A stretch of DNA of 64,000 nucleotides, taken from assembly GCF_011742875.1 (NCBI RefSeq), contig NZ_JAAQTL010000001.1, positions 1,984,001 to 2,048,000 of the forward strand, in the 5' to 3' direction. Source of the stretch: Luteibacter yeojuensis. GTDB lineage: Bacteria; Pseudomonadota; Gammaproteobacteria; Xanthomonadales; Rhodanobacteraceae. The translations under genes and the position numbers were made by a program. The stretch's first letter is position 1. Each line of letters opens with the position of its first letter. This document shows, in pieces, positions 46,980 through 58,511 of this stretch. The notes under the pieces are model-generated. The model worked only from the letters and a program-made list of their open reading frames with translations. It was not told the DNA's origin and did no database searches.

Positions 46980-47978
46980 TCAGCCCAGCTGCATGCCGTG
47001 GGACAGACCCGGCGGCGGCCAGTTCTCGAGCTTCATGCCGAGCGCGAGACCACGCCCGCCCAGCACGTCCTTGATTTCCGTCAGCGACTTCTTGCCCAGG
47101 TTCGGCGTCTTCAACAGCTCGACCTCGGTCTTCTGGACCAGGTCGCCGATGTAGTAGATGCTCTCGGCCTTGAGGCAGTTCGCGGAACGGACCGTCAGTT
47201 CGAGGTCGTCGATCGGGCGCAGCAGCAGCGGGTCGAAACCGCCCTTCTCCGCCTTGGTCGAATCGCTCTCGCGGCGCGAGAAGTCGCCGAAGACCGACAG
47301 CTGGTCGTTGATGATTTCGGCCGCCTTGCGGACAGCGTCTTCGGCGCCGATGGTGCCGTTCGTCTCGATGTCGAGCACGAGCTTGTCGAGGTTGGTGCGC
47401 TGCTCGACACGAGCGGCGTCCACTTCGTAAGCGACGCGCAGGACCGGCGCGAACGACGCGTCGAGCTGCAGGCGACCGATCGGGCGCGTCTCGTCGTCCG
47501 GATGCTGGCGCGCGCTGGCCGGCTGGTAGCCGACGCCACGACGCACCTTCAGGCGCATGTTCAGGGCCACATCCTTGGTGAGGTGGCAGATCACATGCTC
47601 CGGATTGACGATTTCGACGGAGTGGTCGACCGCGATGTCGCCGGCGGTGACCACGCCCTTGCCCTTCTTGGCCAGCGTCAGGGTGACTTCGTCACCGGTA
47701 TGCTGGCGGATGGCGACGTCCTTCAGGTTCAGCAGGACTTCGATCACGTCCTCCTGCAGGCCTTCCAGGGTGGTGTACTCGTGCAGCACGCCGTCGATTT
47801 CGACCTCGACGATCGCGCTGCCCGGAATCGAAGAGAGCAGCACGCGACGCAGCGCGTTGCCCAGGGTGTGACCGAAGCCACGCTCGAGCGGCTCGACCAC
47901 CACCTTCGCGCGGTTCGCTCCAAGCTGCTCGACGCTGAGGCCACGAGGCCGCAGCACACTAGTTGACGAAACTGCCAT
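46980..47978 (-). CDS. rpoA: DNA-directed RNA polymerase subunit alpha
   Basis: The 332-residue protein has the N-terminal assembly domain ([20 protein letters not shown]) and the C-terminal DNA/activator-binding domain ([29 protein letters not shown]). Length and order match other xanthomonads. It is in the alpha operon after rpsD, 16 bases apart. Confidence 0.99.
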   Translation of the reverse strand: MAVSSTSVLRPRGLSVEQLGANRAKVVVEPLERGFGHTLGNALRRVLLSSIPGSAIVEVEIDGVLHEYTTLEGLQEDVIEVLLNLKDVAIRQHTGDEVTLTLAKKGKGVVTAGDIAVDHSVEIVNPEHVICHLTKDVALNMRLKVRRGVGYQPASARQHPDDETRPIGRLQLDASFAPVLRVAYEVDAARVEQRTNLDKLVLDIETNGTIGAEDAVRKAAEIINDQLSVFGDFSRRESDSTKAEKGGFDPLLLRPIDDLELTVRSANCLKAESIYYIGDLVQKTEVELLKTPNLGKKSLTEIKDVLGGRGLALGMKLENWPPPGLSHGMQLG

Positions 47979-47994
47979 GCAAGGCTCCGGTGGA

Positions 47995-48621
<627 letters not shown>

Positions 48622-48632
48622 GGTTATGCTCC

Positions 48633-49019
48633 TTAGACGCGACGCTTCTTGGGGGGACGGCAGCCGTTATGCGGAATCGGCGTGACGTCGATGATGTTGA
48701 GCACCTTGTAGCCCAACGCGTTCAGAGAGCGCACGGCCGACTCGCGGCCCGGGCCGGGGCCCTTGATGCGCACTTCCACGGTCTTCACACCGTAGTCGCC
48801 GGCAGCGCGGCCGGCCTTCTCGGCGGCAACCTGCGCAGCGAACGGGGTCGACTTGCGGGAGCCGCGGAAACCCGCGCCGCCTGCGGTCGCCCACGACAGG
48901 GCGTTGCCCTGGCGGTCGGTGATCGTGACGATGGTGTTGTTGAAAGAAGCCTGCACGTGGGCCACGGCATCCGTGACGACGCGCTTGATCTTCTTCTTGG
49001 TCTTAACCGGCTTAGCCAT
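48633..49019 (-). CDS. rpsK: 30S ribosomal protein S11
   Basis: The 128-residue protein shows [20 protein letters not shown] and the C-terminal [11 protein letters not shown]. It forms the platform of the 30S subunit with S18 and S6. It lies 11 bases upstream of rpsD. Confidence 0.98.
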   Translation of the reverse strand: MAKPVKTKKKIKRVVTDAVAHVQASFNNTIVTITDRQGNALSWATAGGAGFRGSRKSTPFAAQVAAEKAGRAAGDYGVKTVEVRIKGPGPGRESAVRSLNALGYKVLNIIDVTPIPHNGCRPPKKRRV

Positions 49020-49031
49020 AATCGGTATCCG

Positions 49032-49388
49032 TTACTTCTTGATCGGACGACGCGGACCCTTGCGGGTACGGGCGTTGGTACGCGTGCGCTGGCCGCGCAC
49101 CGGCAGGCCGCGACGATGGCGCAGGCCACGGTAGCAACCAAGGTCCATGAGACGCTTGACCGCCATGCCAATTTCGCGGCGGAGGTCGCCTTCGACCGTG
49201 TACTTCGCGACTTCGGCGCGGATCTTCTCCACCTCGCCTTCGCTCAGCGACTTGATGGGGGTGGTCGCAACCACGCCCGCGTCGACGCAAACCTTCTTGG
49301 CCCGCGACCGGCCGATTCCATAAATGCTCTGCAGGCCAACCCAGACATGCTTCTGGACCGGCAAATTGACACCCGCGATGCGCGCCAT
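49032..49388 (-). CDS. rpsM: 30S ribosomal protein S13
   Basis: The 118-residue protein begins [20 protein letters not shown] and ends with the basic [17 protein letters not shown] tail that contacts P-site tRNA. It is the first gene of the alpha block. The expected rpmJ (L36) gene is not found between it and secY. Confidence 0.98.
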   Translation of the reverse strand: MARIAGVNLPVQKHVWVGLQSIYGIGRSRAKKVCVDAGVVATTPIKSLSEGEVEKIRAEVAKYTVEGDLRREIGMAVKRLMDLGCYRGLRHRRGLPVRGQRTRTNARTRKGPRRPIKK

Positions 49389-49464
49389 GATGTACTGTCT
49401 CCGATGCGTTTCGTGCGCGGTAAACGCGCAATTCTAACCGTAATTAACCTAAACGGGAAGTCCT

Positions 49465-49481
49465 GCGGCGCCAGGCGCCGC
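49465..49481 (-). promoter_or_regulatory. Stem-loop in the rpsM leader
   Basis: GCGGCGCC and GGCGCCGC are a perfect eight-pair inverted repeat with a one-base centre, in the 125-base gap between secY and rpsM. TTAGAAT downstream (about 49430) could be the -10 of an internal promoter. Either processing or S4-type feedback control is possible. Confidence 0.4.
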
Positions 49482-49513
49482 GGCCTCCCCCTACCTGGGG
49501 CTTCCGTCGCGTC

Positions 49514-50836
49514 TCAGCTGCGACGGAGATTCGACTTCTTAAGCAGACTCTCGTACTGGTGGCTGACGAGATGGGCCTGGACCTGAGCCGTGAAGTCCAT
49601 CACCACCACCACCACGATCAGCAGCGAAGTGCCGCCGAAATAGAACGGGACGTGCCAGGCGTTCTGCATGAACGTAGGCACCAGGCAGACCAGGACGATG
49701 TAGATCGCGCCGACGCCGGTAAGCCGGGTCATGACGCCATCGATATAGTCCGCCGTGGCGCGACCCGGACGGATGCCCGGAATCAGCGCACCCGAACGCT
49801 TGAGGTTATCGGCCGTTTCCTGCGAGTTGAACACGATCGCCGTATAGAAGAAGGCGAATCCGATCACCAGCACCGCGAACACGATGTCGTGGACCGGCTC
49901 ACCCGGGCTCAGCGCCGTGGTCAGCCATTGCAGCCAGCGGGACTGGTGGGCAGAGCCGAACCAGGTCGCCGCGGTCGCGGGGAACAGGAGCAGACTGGTC
50001 GCGAAGATCGGCGGAATCACACCCGCCATGTTGATCTTCAGCGGCAGGTGCGAGGTCTGGCGCTGGAACTGACGCTGGCTGCCCTGCTTCGCGTAGTTCA
50101 CGGTGATGCGCCGCTGGGCGCGCTCCATGAACACCACGAACGCCGTGACCGCCAGGATGACCGCCAGGACCATCAACAGCTTCAGGACCGACAGCTCGCC
50201 GTTGTTCGCCATGCTCAGCGTGTGGACGATGGCGGCCGGAAGCCCCGCGACGATACCGGCGAAGATCAGCATCGAGATGCCGTTGCCGATGCCCCGCTCC
50301 GTGATCTGCTCGCCCAGCCACATCAGGAACATGGTGCCGGCGGTGAGGCCGACGACCGATGCCATGACGAAGCCGGCTCCCGGCATGTAGACCACCGGCG
50401 CCCCGCCCGCGGCAACCTGCTTCTGCAGGGCCACGGCGATGCCGAAAGCCTGGAATGCCGCCAGACCGACCGTGCCGAAGCGCGTGTACGTGGTCATCTT
50501 GCGACGACCCGCCTCGCCTTCCTTGCGCAGCGCCTGGAGCGACGGAATGACCGAGCCCATCATCTGCACCACGATCGATGCCGAGATGTACGGCACCACG
50601 CCGAGAGCGAATACCGAGAAGCGGGACAGCGAGCCACCCGAGAACATGTTGACCATGTTCAGCAGGCCGCCGCCGCCCTCGACCAGGCTCGTCATCGCGT
50701 CGGGGTTCACGCCCGGAACGGGAATGAACGAACCGAGGCGGAAGACGATCAGCGCACCGATGAGGAAAAAGATGCGCTGACGCAGTTCCGTCAGTTTGCC
50801 CAGCGAGCCGAGCGTTGTGCCCTGCGCTGCAGCCAC
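49514..50836 (-). CDS. secY: Protein translocase subunit SecY
   Basis: The start is taken as GTG at 50836, four bases after the rplO stop and eight after GTGGAG, giving 440 residues. Ten membrane helices are present, with [20 protein letters not shown] near the N-terminus and [20 protein letters not shown] in the late loop. It is the channel of the Sec translocon in the inner membrane. Confidence 0.97.
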   Translation of the reverse strand: MAAAQGTTLGSLGKLTELRQRIFFLIGALIVFRLGSFIPVPGVNPDAMTSLVEGGGGLLNMVNMFSGGSLSRFSVFALGVVPYISASIVVQMMGSVIPSLQALRKEGEAGRRKMTTYTRFGTVGLAAFQAFGIAVALQKQVAAGGAPVVYMPGAGFVMASVVGLTAGTMFLMWLGEQITERGIGNGISMLIFAGIVAGLPAAIVHTLSMANNGELSVLKLLMVLAVILAVTAFVVFMERAQRRITVNYAKQGSQRQFQRQTSHLPLKINMAGVIPPIFATSLLLFPATAATWFGSAHQSRWLQWLTTALSPGEPVHDIVFAVLVIGFAFFYTAIVFNSQETADNLKRSGALIPGIRPGRATADYIDGVMTRLTGVGAIYIVLVCLVPTFMQNAWHVPFYFGGTSLLIVVVVVMDFTAQVQAHLVSHQYESLLKKSNLRRS

Positions 50837-50840
50837 TTGA

Positions 50841-51272
50841 TTACTCCACGCTGCCGCCGGCGGCTTCGATGGCCGCCTTGGCGCCGGCCGTCGCAAGCAC
50901 GCCCTGGAGCTTCACGGCGCGGTTGATCTCGCCCTTCAGCACCACCTTGACCTTCTTGGCGCGGCTGCTCACGAGACCGGCCGCGTGCAGGGCGATCAGG
51001 TCGATCGTGTCGGCCTGGACCGAGGCCAGCTGATAGAGCATGACCTGCTCCGTATCGGCCTTCTTCAGCGAGCGGAAGCCGACCTTCGGCAGGCGACGCT
51101 GCAGCGGCATCTGGCCGCCTTCGAAACCGACGCGGTGCGTGTTACCGGCACGGGCGTGCTGACCCTTGTGGCCGCGGCCGGCGGTCTTGCCGAGGCCGGA
51201 GCCGATACCGCGGGCGACGCGGGTGCGGGTCTTGCGGGCGCCCTTGCCGGGCTTGATGTCGTTAAGACGCAT
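50841..51272 (-). CDS. rplO: 50S ribosomal protein L15
   Basis: The product has 143 residues and begins [20 protein letters not shown], then the Gly-rich [16 protein letters not shown] which threads into the 50S core. It precedes secY and follows rpmD by five bases. Confidence 0.98.
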   Translation of the reverse strand: MRLNDIKPGKGARKTRTRVARGIGSGLGKTAGRGHKGQHARAGNTHRVGFEGGQMPLQRRLPKVGFRSLKKADTEQVMLYQLASVQADTIDLIALHAAGLVSSRAKKVKVVLKGEINRAVKLQGVLATAGAKAAIEAAGGSVE

Positions 51273-51277
51273 GATGC

Positions 51278-51481
51278 TTACTCCTCGACCCGGACCAGGT
51301 AGTAGACCGTGTTGATGAGGCCACGGACCTGGGGGCTATCCTTCAGTTCGCGCACATCGTTGAGCTTGTTCAGGCCGAGGGCCTTGACGCTCAGGCGATG
51401 ACGACCCTGTACGCCGCGCAAGCCCTTGACCAGGCGCACGCGGACGGTGCCGGCGGCGGCGGTTTCGTTCTTCTTAGCCAT
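51278..51481 (-). CDS. rpmD: 50S ribosomal protein L30
   Basis: The start at 51481 ([20 protein letters not shown]) lies inside the last codons of rpsE, an eight-base overlap, giving 67 residues. [20 protein letters not shown] is typical L30. The upstream in-frame start is rejected. Confidence 0.96.
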   Translation of the reverse strand: MAKKNETAAAGTVRVRLVKGLRGVQGRHRLSVKALGLNKLNDVRELKDSPQVRGLINTVYYLVRVEE

Positions 51482-51983
51482 TGCCCAGCACCTCTTCGAT
51501 CGTCTTGCCACGCTTGGCGGCGATACGCTTCGGCGAGGCGACGGCCTGCAGACCCTTGATCGTCGCGCGGACGAGGTTGATCGGGTTGCGCGAGCCGACG
51601 GCCTTCGCGAGCACGTTCTTCACGCCGACCACTTCGAGCACGGCGCGCATGGCACCGCCGGCGATGACGCCGGTACCCTCGGAAGCGGGCTGCATGAAGA
51701 CGCGGGCCGCACCGTGGTTGGCCTTGATGGCGTACCACAGCGTGCCGTTGTTCAGTTCGATGCTCACCATGTTGCGGCGGGCGCGCTCCATGGCCTTGGA
51801 AATGGCGACCGGCACCTCGCGGGCCTTGCCGTAACCGAAGCCCACGCGACCCTCGCCGTCGCCGACCACGGTCAGCGCGGTGAAGCTCATCTGGCGGCCA
51901 CCCTTGACGGTCTTGGCCACGCGGTTGACGGCGATCAGCTTTTCAAGCATGCCGTCCGAATTTTCGCGATCTGTCGAGGACAT
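51474..51983 (-). CDS. rpsE: 30S ribosomal protein S5
   Basis: The product has 169 residues with the S5 double-stranded RNA-binding motif [20 protein letters not shown] and [18 protein letters not shown]. It acts in decoding fidelity. It is separated from rplR by 121 bases, unlike the close packing elsewhere in this block. Confidence 0.98.
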   Translation of the reverse strand: MSSTDRENSDGMLEKLIAVNRVAKTVKGGRQMSFTALTVVGDGEGRVGFGYGKAREVPVAISKAMERARRNMVSIELNNGTLWYAIKANHGAARVFMQPASEGTGVIAGGAMRAVLEVVGVKNVLAKAVGSRNPINLVRATIKGLQAVASPKRIAAKRGKTIEEVLGNG

Positions 51984-51998
51984 CTCTTTTCCTGGATA

Positions 51999-52014
51999 GC
52001 CCGGCGGAGCCGGG
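51999..52014 (-). promoter_or_regulatory. Small stem-loop in the rplR-rpsE gap
   Basis: CCCGGC and GCCGGG pair around a three-base loop, 15-30 bases before the rpsE start. The surrounding gap (51984-52104) has no coding signal. Its meaning is unclear. Confidence 0.3.
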
Positions 52015-52104
52015 ACTTCTGTTTACGGCTCGGTCGCCGCTTGGAGTTGTAGTTACATCGGGCGGCACCGGCCCCTGGAGGCCGATGCCGTGGCCTGACG
52101 CCTC

Positions 52105-52455
52105 TTAGAACTTGAGGCCGGCCTCACGCGCCGCGTCGGCGAGAGCCTTGATGCGACCGTGATAACGGAAACCCGAGCGGTCGAACGCGACGGCCTCGAT
52201 GCCGGCGGCCTTGGCGCGCTCGGCGACGATGCGGCCAACGGTGCTGGCGGCTTCGACGTTCTTCTTGCTCTTGAGGCCTTCGGCCACCGACTTCTGCACG
52301 GTCGAGGCGGCTGCCACGACGGTGCCGTTCGGCGCGAAGACCTGGGCGTAGATGTGCTGACCGGTGCGGTGCACGCTCAGGCGGGCGACGGCGAGCTCAC
52401 GGATGTGGGCGCGGGTCGACTTGGCGCGGCGCAGGCGGGATTCGTTCTTGTTCAT
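52105..52455 (-). CDS. rplR: 50S ribosomal protein L18
   Basis: The product has 116 residues starting [20 protein letters not shown] and has [20 protein letters not shown]. It binds 5S rRNA with L5 and L25. Confidence 0.98.
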   Translation of the reverse strand: MNKNESRLRRAKSTRAHIRELAVARLSVHRTGQHIYAQVFAPNGTVVAAASTVQKSVAEGLKSKKNVEAASTVGRIVAERAKAAGIEAVAFDRSGFRYHGRIKALADAAREAGLKF

Positions 52456-52485
52456 CGTCTTGTCTCCAGGAAGCGGATAGGCCGA

Positions 52486-53013
52486 TTAGGCCTTCTTGGC
52501 TTCCTTCAGGATGATCGTCTCGCCGGCGTAGCGGACGCCCTTGCCCTTGTAGGGCTCCGGCGAACGGAATGCGCGGATCTTCGCTGCCACCTGGCCCACG
52601 AGCTGCTTGTCGGCGCCCTTCACGAGGACTTCCGTCTGCGTCGGGACTTCGATGGTGATGCCTTCCGGCGCGTCGAACACGACCGGGTGCGAATAACCCA
52701 GCGACAGGTTGACGGACTTGCCGGTGAGCTGCGCGCGGTAACCCACGCCGACCAGCTCGAGCTTCTTCTCGAAGCCATTGGCGACGCCATGGACCATGTT
52801 GGCGACGATGGCGCGGGCGGTGCCGCCGAACTTGTCGTCGGCGCCGTCGGCGAGGACGATGTTCGCCACGCCATTCTCCTGCTGGAACGAGACGCCCGGC
52901 AGTTCATGGGTGGTCAGGGTGCCCTTCGGGCCCTTGACGGTGACGGTGCCGTTGGCGACCGAGAGTTCGACGCCCTTCGGGAGGGTGATGGGCTTCTTGG
53001 CTACACGTGACAT
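52486..53013 (-). CDS. rplF: 50S ribosomal protein L6
   Basis: The product has 175 residues, starting [20 protein letters not shown] and with the C-terminal [20 protein letters not shown]. It supports the factor-binding region of the 50S subunit. Confidence 0.98.
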   Translation of the reverse strand: MSRVAKKPITLPKGVELSVANGTVTVKGPKGTLTTHELPGVSFQQENGVANIVLADGADDKFGGTARAIVANMVHGVANGFEKKLELVGVGYRAQLTGKSVNLSLGYSHPVVFDAPEGITIEVPTQTEVLVKGADKQLVGQVAAKIRAFRSPEPYKGKGVRYAGETIILKEAKKA

Positions 53014-53024
53014 GTCGGGACTCC

Positions 53025-53420
53025 TTACGCCACCTGGCCGATGACTTCGCCGCCCAGACCCTTGGCACGGGCCTGCGCATCGGTCAGGAGACCGGCGGAA
53101 GTCGAGATGATCGAGATACCCAGGCCGCCGAGGACCTTCGGCAGCTCGTCCTTGCCGCGATAGACGCGGAGACCGGAACGGCTGACACGGGAAATGGACT
53201 CGATGGCCGGACGGCCTTCGAAATACTTCAGCTTGATCTCGAGGACCGGCTTGCCCGCCTCGTCGGCGGTACGGGCGTCGAGGACATAGCCTTCGTTCTG
53301 CAGAAGCTTGGCAACCGCCAGCTTCATCTTCGACGACGGCATACGGACAACCGACTTGCCAGAGGCCTGGCCATTGCGGATGCGCGTAAACAGATCGGCG
53401 ATGGGATCAGTCATGCTCAT
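53025..53420 (-). CDS. rpsH: 30S ribosomal protein S8
   Basis: Starting at 53420, seven bases after AGGG, the product has 131 residues ([20 protein letters not shown]). In E. coli S8 also represses the spc operon. Gaps of 127 bases to rpsN on one side and 11 to rplF on the other. Confidence 0.97.
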   Translation of the reverse strand: MSMTDPIADLFTRIRNGQASGKSVVRMPSSKMKLAVAKLLQNEGYVLDARTADEAGKPVLEIKLKYFEGRPAIESISRVSRSGLRVYRGKDELPKVLGGLGISIISTSAGLLTDAQARAKGLGGEVIGQVA

Positions 53421-53547
53421 AAGAAAACCCTTGAGAGTGCACCGATATCCGAATTACCGGAAATCTTGAATTGTAAAGCCGACAATCGTCGGTCTGCGTT
53501 GCGCAGACCGACGACTATAACAGCTTGACCCGCCGTTGGCGAGTTTT

Positions 53548-53853
53548 TTACCAGCTAGCCTTGCGCAGGCCCGGCACGTCGCCACGCATGGTGGCTTCGC
53601 GGAGCTTGTTGCGGCCCAGGCCGAACTTGCTGTAGACGCCGCGCGGACGGCCGGTCAGGGCGCAGCGGTTACGCTGGCGCACCGGGCTGGCATCGCGCGG
53701 AAGCTTCTGCAGCTTGGTCTGGGCTTCCATCTTCTCGTCGTACGACGCGGTGGCGCTCAGGACGATCGCCTTCAGTTCGGCGCGCTTGGCGGCGAACTTC
53801 TTGACGAGCTTGGAGCGCTTGAGGTCGCGCTCGACCATCGAGGTCTTGGCCAT
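53548..53853 (-). CDS. rpsN: 30S ribosomal protein S14 (zinc-free long form)
   Basis: The product has 101 residues without the CXXC pairs of the zinc form; [20 protein letters not shown] marks the conserved end. This is the normal housekeeping paralogue of gammaproteobacteria. Confidence 0.98.
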   Translation of the reverse strand: MAKTSMVERDLKRSKLVKKFAAKRAELKAIVLSATASYDEKMEAQTKLQKLPRDASPVRQRNRCALTGRPRGVYSKFGLGRNKLREATMRGDVPGLRKASW

Positions 53854-53866
53854 GTTCTACCTGTGA

Positions 53867-54406
53867 TCAGTTGCGGAACGGGAAGCTGAAAGCTTCCAGT
53901 AGCGCCTTGGCTTCTTCGTCGGTCTTGGCGGTGGTGGTGATGGAGATATCCATGCCACGCAGCGCGTCGACCTGATCGAAGTCGATTTCCGGGAAAATGA
54001 TCTGTTCCTTGATGCCGAAGTTGTAGTTACCGCGGCCATCGAAGGCACGGCCCGAGACACCACGGAAGTCGCGCGTACGCGGCAGCGAGATGTTGATCAG
54101 GCGGTCCAGGAATTCCCACATCTGGGCACGACGGAGCGTGACCTTGCAGCCGATCGGCCAACCGTCGCGGATCTTGAACGAAGCGACCGACACGCGGGCC
54201 TTCGTCGTGATCGGCTTCTGGCCGGCGATCTTGGTCATGTCGGCGACCGCGTTCTCGAGGATCTTCTTGTTACCGGCGGCTTCGCCGACGCCCATGTTGA
54301 GCGTGATCTTCGTGATGCGCGGGACTTCCATGACGTTCTGGTAACCGAAGCGCTCGGTGAGCTTCTGCATTACCGACTCTTTGTACATCGATTCAAGGCG
54401 GGTCAT
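53867..54406 (-). CDS. rplE: 50S ribosomal protein L5
   Basis: The product has 179 residues, with [20 protein letters not shown] and the C-terminal [20 protein letters not shown]. It carries 5S rRNA into the large subunit. It lies 12 bases after rplX. Confidence 0.98.
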   Translation of the reverse strand: MTRLESMYKESVMQKLTERFGYQNVMEVPRITKITLNMGVGEAAGNKKILENAVADMTKIAGQKPITTKARVSVASFKIRDGWPIGCKVTLRRAQMWEFLDRLINISLPRTRDFRGVSGRAFDGRGNYNFGIKEQIIFPEIDFDQVDALRGMDISITTTAKTDEEAKALLEAFSFPFRN

Positions 54407-54418
54407 GACTTCGGTTCC

Positions 54419-54730
54419 TTACGCGTCGACCACTTCGCCCGAACGGAACACGCGCACCTTGCGCCCGTCCTCGAGCTTCTTGGTGCCCACGCGCTCGCCC
54501 TTGTTCGTGGCGGAGTTGAAGAGCTGGACATTGGAGATATGGATCGAGGCCTCACGCTCGACGATTCCGCCCGGCTGGTTGGCCTGCGGGTTCGGCTTGG
54601 TGTGGCGCTTGATCAGGTTCACGTTCGAGACGACCACGCGGTCGCCGTCGACGCGCAGCACGTCGCCGCGCTGGCCCTTGTTCTTGCCGGTGATGACGAC
54701 GACGTTATCACCCTTGCGGATACGGTTCAT
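54419..54730 (-). CDS. rplX: 50S ribosomal protein L24
   Basis: The product has 103 residues, beginning [20 protein letters not shown], the KOW motif. It starts assembly of the 50S subunit. Confidence 0.98.
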   Translation of the reverse strand: MNRIRKGDNVVVITGKNKGQRGDVLRVDGDRVVVSNVNLIKRHTKPNPQANQPGGIVEREASIHISNVQLFNSATNKGERVGTKKLEDGRKVRVFRSGEVVDA

Positions 54731-54744
54731 GGTCTGGCCTCCGC

Positions 54745-55113
54745 TCAGAGCACTTCGGGCGCGAGCGAGACGATCTTCATGAACTTCTCGCTGCGCAGCT
54801 CGCGGGTAACCGGCCCGAAGATACGGGTACCGATCGGCTCGAGCTTATTGTTGAGGAGCACGGCCGCGTTACCGTCGAAACGGATCAGCGAACCGTCGGC
54901 ACGGCGCACACCCTTGGCGGTACGGACCACCACGGCGTTGTACACCTCGCCCTTCTTGACCTTACCGCGGGGGATGGCGTCCTTGACGGTCACCTTGATG
55001 ACATCGCCGACGCTGGCATAACGGCGCTTCGAGCCGCCCAGCACCTTGATGCACATCAGTTCCTTAGCGCCGCTGTTGTCCGCCGCGGAAAGCGTGCTTT
55101 GCATCTGGATCAT
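54745..55113 (-). CDS. rplN: 50S ribosomal protein L14
   Basis: The product has 122 residues, [20 protein letters not shown] onward, the usual 122-residue length, and ends [13 protein letters not shown]. It forms part of the bridge to the small subunit and the docking site of RsfS. Confidence 0.98.
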   Translation of the reverse strand: MIQMQSTLSAADNSGAKELMCIKVLGGSKRRYASVGDVIKVTVKDAIPRGKVKKGEVYNAVVVRTAKGVRRADGSLIRFDGNAAVLLNNKLEPIGTRIFGPVTRELRSEKFMKIVSLAPEVL

Positions 55114-55124
55114 CGCAGCTCTCC

Positions 55125-55385
55125 TTAAACTTCAGCGCGCGTGACGATTTCGACCACGCGGTGATGCTTGGTCTTCGACAGCGGGCGGCACTCCGCGATA
55201 CGGACCACGTCGCCCTCGTTCGCACCGGTTTCGTCGTGCGCGTGGAGCTTCGTGGAGCGGCGGATGATCTTGCCGAGCAGCGGATGCTGCACCTGACGCT
55301 CGATCAGCACCGTGACCGTGTTGGCCATCTTGTTGCTGATGACGCGGCCTTCGAGGGTACGCGCCGTTTTCTGGTTATCGCTCAT
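55125..55385 (-). CDS. rpsQ: 30S ribosomal protein S17
   Basis: The product has 86 residues with [20 protein letters not shown] and the Asp/Glu-rich turn [20 protein letters not shown]. It is a primary 16S rRNA-binding protein. Confidence 0.98.
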   Translation of the reverse strand: MSDNQKTARTLEGRVISNKMANTVTVLIERQVQHPLLGKIIRRSTKLHAHDETGANEGDVVRIAECRPLSKTKHHRVVEIVTRAEV

Positions 55386-55397
55386 ATCAGCCGTCCC

Positions 55398-55583
55398 TTA
55401 CTTCTTCGCGCCGAGCACGAACTTCGTGCGGGCGATGTCGCGCCGAACGCGGCGCAGCTGGTGCGGCTGGGTGAGCTGGCCGGAGCCCTTCTGCATGCGC
55501 AGATTGAACTGCTCCTTGCGAAGGTCCAGCAGATGCTGATTCAGCTCTTCCGCCGACTTGTTCTTGATTTCTTTGATGGCCAT
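55398..55583 (-). CDS. rpmC: 50S ribosomal protein L29
   Basis: The start is ATG at 55583, sharing one base with the rplP stop (TGATG), giving 61 residues. [20 protein letters not shown] is the L29 signature. It lies at the nascent-chain exit near the trigger-factor site. Confidence 0.97.
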   Translation of the reverse strand: MAIKEIKNKSAEELNQHLLDLRKEQFNLRMQKGSGQLTQPHQLRRVRRDIARTKFVLGAKK

Positions 55584-55996
55584 CACATCACCGCCCTGGA
55601 CACGAACTGGGTCTGGACCGAGAGCTTGGCCGCGGCCAGGCGCATGGCCTCGCGCGCGGTCGTCTCGTCGACGCCTTCGATTTCATAAAGCATGCGGCCC
55701 GGCTGGATCAGGGCCACCCAGAACTCGACGCCACCCTTACCGGCACCCATTCGGACTTCGATGGGCTTGCGGGTGATCGGCTTGTCCGGGAACACGCGGA
55801 TCCACAGCTTGCCGCTACGCTTCACGTAGCGCGTGATGACGCGACGGGCCGCCTCGATCTGGCGCGCGGTCAGCTGACCGTGCGTCGTCGCCTTCAGCCC
55901 GTACTCGCCAAAGCTCACGAGGTTGGAGTTGAATGCCAGGCCGTCGTTACGGCCCTTATGCATTTTGCGGAACTTGGTACGCTTCGGTTGCAACAT
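55583..55996 (-). CDS. rplP: 50S ribosomal protein L16
   Basis: The product has 137 residues. [20 protein letters not shown] and [20 protein letters not shown] mark L16, which sits near the A-site tRNA. Confidence 0.98.
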   Translation of the reverse strand: MLQPKRTKFRKMHKGRNDGLAFNSNLVSFGEYGLKATTHGQLTARQIEAARRVITRYVKRSGKLWIRVFPDKPITRKPIEVRMGAGKGGVEFWVALIQPGRMLYEIEGVDETTAREAMRLAAAKLSVQTQFVSRAVM

Positions 55997-56007
55997 GGCA
56001 ACGCTCC

Positions 56008-56742
56008 TTACTTGGCAGAGCGCTCGCCGCGCTCACGGCGGTTTTCACCACCTTCGCGACGCGACGACTGCTGCGGCTGCTGTTCTTCCTTCGACTCGGC
56101 CGTGGCGGCCGCCAGATCGAAGATCTCGCCCTTGTAGACCCACACCTTGACACCGATGATGCCGTACTGGGTCTTGGCCTCGGCGGTGCCGTAGTCGATG
56201 TCCGCACGCAGCGTGTGCAGCGGAACGCGACCTTCGCGGGCCCACTCGGAGCGCGCGATCTCGGCGCCGTTCAGACGGCCGGAGACGTTGATCTTGATGC
56301 CGAGGGCACCGAGGCGCATCGCGTTGCCGACCGAGCGCTTCATGGCGCGGCGGAACATGATGCGACGCTCGAGCTGCTGGGCGATCGATTCGGCGACGAG
56401 CTGGGCGTCGAGCTCCGGCTTGCGGACTTCGCTGACGTTGATGTGCGTCGGGACGCCCATCATGTCGGTGACTTCCTTGCGCAGCTTCTCGATGTCCTCA
56501 CCCTTCTTGCCGATCACCACGCCCGGACGGGCGGTGTGGATCGTCACGCGGGCGGTCTTGGCCGGACGCTCGATCTGGATCTTCGAGATGCCGGCGGCGG
56601 CGAGCTTCTTGCGCAGCATCTCGCGGACCTTCAGGTCGGCCGCAAGGTACTGGGCATACTCGCCCTTATTGGCGTACCACTTCGAGTTCCAGTCCTTGGC
56701 AATGCCGAGGCGGATACCGGTGGGATGAACTTTATGACCCAT
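56008..56742 (-). CDS. rpsC: 30S ribosomal protein S3
   Basis: The product has 244 residues, slightly longer than the E. coli protein because of a Gln/Glu/Arg-rich tail ([19 protein letters not shown]). KH domain [14 protein letters not shown] is intact. It forms the mRNA entry helicase with S4 and S5. Confidence 0.98.
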   Translation of the reverse strand: MGHKVHPTGIRLGIAKDWNSKWYANKGEYAQYLAADLKVREMLRKKLAAAGISKIQIERPAKTARVTIHTARPGVVIGKKGEDIEKLRKEVTDMMGVPTHINVSEVRKPELDAQLVAESIAQQLERRIMFRRAMKRSVGNAMRLGALGIKINVSGRLNGAEIARSEWAREGRVPLHTLRADIDYGTAEAKTQYGIIGVKVWVYKGEIFDLAAATAESKEEQQPQQSSRREGGENRRERGERSAK

Positions 56743-56757
56743 CGTTTCTTACCCCAG

Positions 56758-57093
56758 TCAGTTGCCGACAACCACAGTGATGTGGCTGGTGCGCTTCAGG
56801 ATGCGCGAGCCGCGGCCTTTGGCGCGGGCGTACATGCGCTTCATCGCCGGACCTTCGTCGACGAAGATGCGAGCCACCTTCAGCTCGTCGACGTCGGCAC
56901 CGAGGTTGTTCTCGGCATTCGCGACGGCGGAGAGCAGCACCTTGCGGACAAGGTGGGCGGCTTTCTTGTTGGTGAAGGCGAGCACGTCGCTGGCTCGGCC
57001 CACGGGCATGCCGCGGACCAGGTCAGCCACCAGGCGTGCCTTCTGCGCCGAGATGCGGGCGCTGCGCAGGATCGCTTTGGCTTCGGTGCTCAT
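56758..57093 (-). CDS. rplV: 50S ribosomal protein L22
   Basis: The start is ATG at 57093, sharing a base with the rpsS stop, and the product has 111 residues ([20 protein letters not shown]). The hairpin loop [19 protein letters not shown] lines the exit tunnel. Confidence 0.97.
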   Translation of the reverse strand: MSTEAKAILRSARISAQKARLVADLVRGMPVGRASDVLAFTNKKAAHLVRKVLLSAVANAENNLGADVDELKVARIFVDEGPAMKRMYARAKGRGSRILKRTSHITVVVGN

Positions 57094-57365
57094 CACTTGC
57101 CCTTCTTGTCGCCGGCGTGGCCTTTGTACGTGCGGGTCACCGCGAACTCGCCGAGCTTATGCCCGACCATGTTCTCGTTGATCAACACAGGCACGTGCTG
57201 GCGGCCGTTGTGGATGGCGATGGTCAGCCCGACCATCTCCGGCAGGATCATCGAACGACGCGACCAGGTCTTGATCGGACGCTTGTTGTTGGCGGAAACG
57301 GCGGCTTCCACCTTCTTTACGAGGTGCAGGTCAACGAACGGACCTTTCTTTAGAGAGCGCGGCAT
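57093..57365 (-). CDS. rpsS: 30S ribosomal protein S19
   Basis: The product has 90 residues, starting [20 protein letters not shown], with [20 protein letters not shown]. It lies in the 30S head near S13. Confidence 0.98.
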   Translation of the reverse strand: MPRSLKKGPFVDLHLVKKVEAAVSANNKRPIKTWSRRSMILPEMVGLTIAIHNGRQHVPVLINENMVGHKLGEFAVTRTYKGHAGDKKGK

Positions 57366-57377
57366 GATCGTTTCCTA

Positions 57378-58199
57378 TTACTTGCGACGACGCACGATGA
57401 ACTGCTGGGTGCGCTTGTTGTTGCGCGTCTTGTAACCCTTGGTCGGCGTGCCCCACGGGCTGACCGGATGACGGCCGCCGGAGGTACGGCCTTCACCACC
57501 GCCATGCGGATGGTCGACCGGGTTCATGACCACGCCGCGGACGGTCGGACGGATGCCCTTCCAACGCTTGGCGCCGGCCTTGCCGAGCTTGCGCAGGCTG
57601 TGCTCCGAGTTGCCGACTTCGCCGATGGTGGCGCGGCACTCGACCGGCACGCGGCGCATTTCGCCGGAGCGGAGGCGCAGCGTGGCGTAGCCCTGCTCGC
57701 GGGCCACCAGCTGGACCGAGGCACCGGCGGAACGCGCGATCTGCGCGCCCTTGCCCGGCTTCATCTCGATGCAGTGGATGGTGGAACCGACCGGGATCGA
57801 ACGAAGCGGCAGGCAGTTGCCCGGCTTGATCGGGGAGTCGGAACCCGACACGAGACGGTCGCCCACCGCCACGCCCTTCGGCGCGATGATGTAGCGGCGC
57901 TCGCCGTCGGCGTAGCACAGCAGCGCGATGTGCGCGGTGCGGTTCGGATCGTATTCCAGACGCTCGACAACGGCGGCGATGCCTTCCTTGTCGCGCTTGA
58001 AATCGATGATGCGATAAGCCTGCTTGTGACCGCCGCCGCGATGACGCGTGGTGATGCGACCGAAGTGGTTACGGCCGCCGGTCTTCGCCTGCGATTCGGT
58101 CAGGGGCGCGTACGGTGCGCCCTTGTGCAGACCTTCGGTCCGCACGCTGACTGCGTCGCGGCGGCCCGGGGAGGTCGGCTTGTGAGTGATCAGTGCCAT
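57378..58199 (-). CDS. rplB: 50S ribosomal protein L2
   Basis: The product has 273 residues and keeps the C-terminal [17 protein letters not shown] with the conserved histidine near the peptidyl-transferase center. It links the subunits. Confidence 0.99.
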   Translation of the reverse strand: MALITHKPTSPGRRDAVSVRTEGLHKGAPYAPLTESQAKTGGRNHFGRITTRHRGGGHKQAYRIIDFKRDKEGIAAVVERLEYDPNRTAHIALLCYADGERRYIIAPKGVAVGDRLVSGSDSPIKPGNCLPLRSIPVGSTIHCIEMKPGKGAQIARSAGASVQLVAREQGYATLRLRSGEMRRVPVECRATIGEVGNSEHSLRKLGKAGAKRWKGIRPTVRGVVMNPVDHPHGGGEGRTSGGRHPVSPWGTPTKGYKTRNNKRTQQFIVRRRK

Positions 58200-58217
58200 C
58201 TCAATTCAACTCCTGGC

Positions 58218-58511
58218 TCAGGCCTTGGCCGACACGTCGATCGTGTGACCGTCGGCGAGGCGCACATAGGCCTTACGCTTGCCCTGGCGGTTGCCAGTGC
58301 GGAAGCGGAACGACTTGACCTTGCCCTTCGTGTTCACGAGGTTCACGTCCACGACCTTGACGTCGAAGAGGTGTTCCACCGCGGCGCGGACGTCGGCCTT
58401 GGTCGCCTCGGGCGCCACGACGAAAACGTACTGGTTGTTCTCAGCAAGGCGAGCCGACTTCTCGGAGATGTGCGGCGCGCGAAGCGTGTTGAGCGTGCGT
58501 TCGGTGCTCAT
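58218..58511 (-). CDS. rplW: 50S ribosomal protein L23
   Basis: The start at 58511 overlaps the rplD stop (ATGA) and gives 97 residues. [20 protein letters not shown] is the L23 core. It docks trigger factor and SRP at the tunnel exit. Confidence 0.97.
   Translation of the reverse strand: MSTERTLNTLRAPHISEKSARLAENNQYVFVVAPEATKADVRAAVEHLFDVKVVDVNLVNTKGKVKSFRFRTGNRQGKRKAYVRLADGHTIDVSAKA

Noticed and set aside
46225..47154. Plus-strand frame over rplQ and the rpoA-rplQ gap
   Set aside because: Antisense to L17 and runs through a terminator and a REP element.
49559..50926. Long plus-strand frame over secY
   Set aside because: Antisense to SecY with hydrophilic, His/Arg-rich composition produced by the complement of membrane-helix codons.
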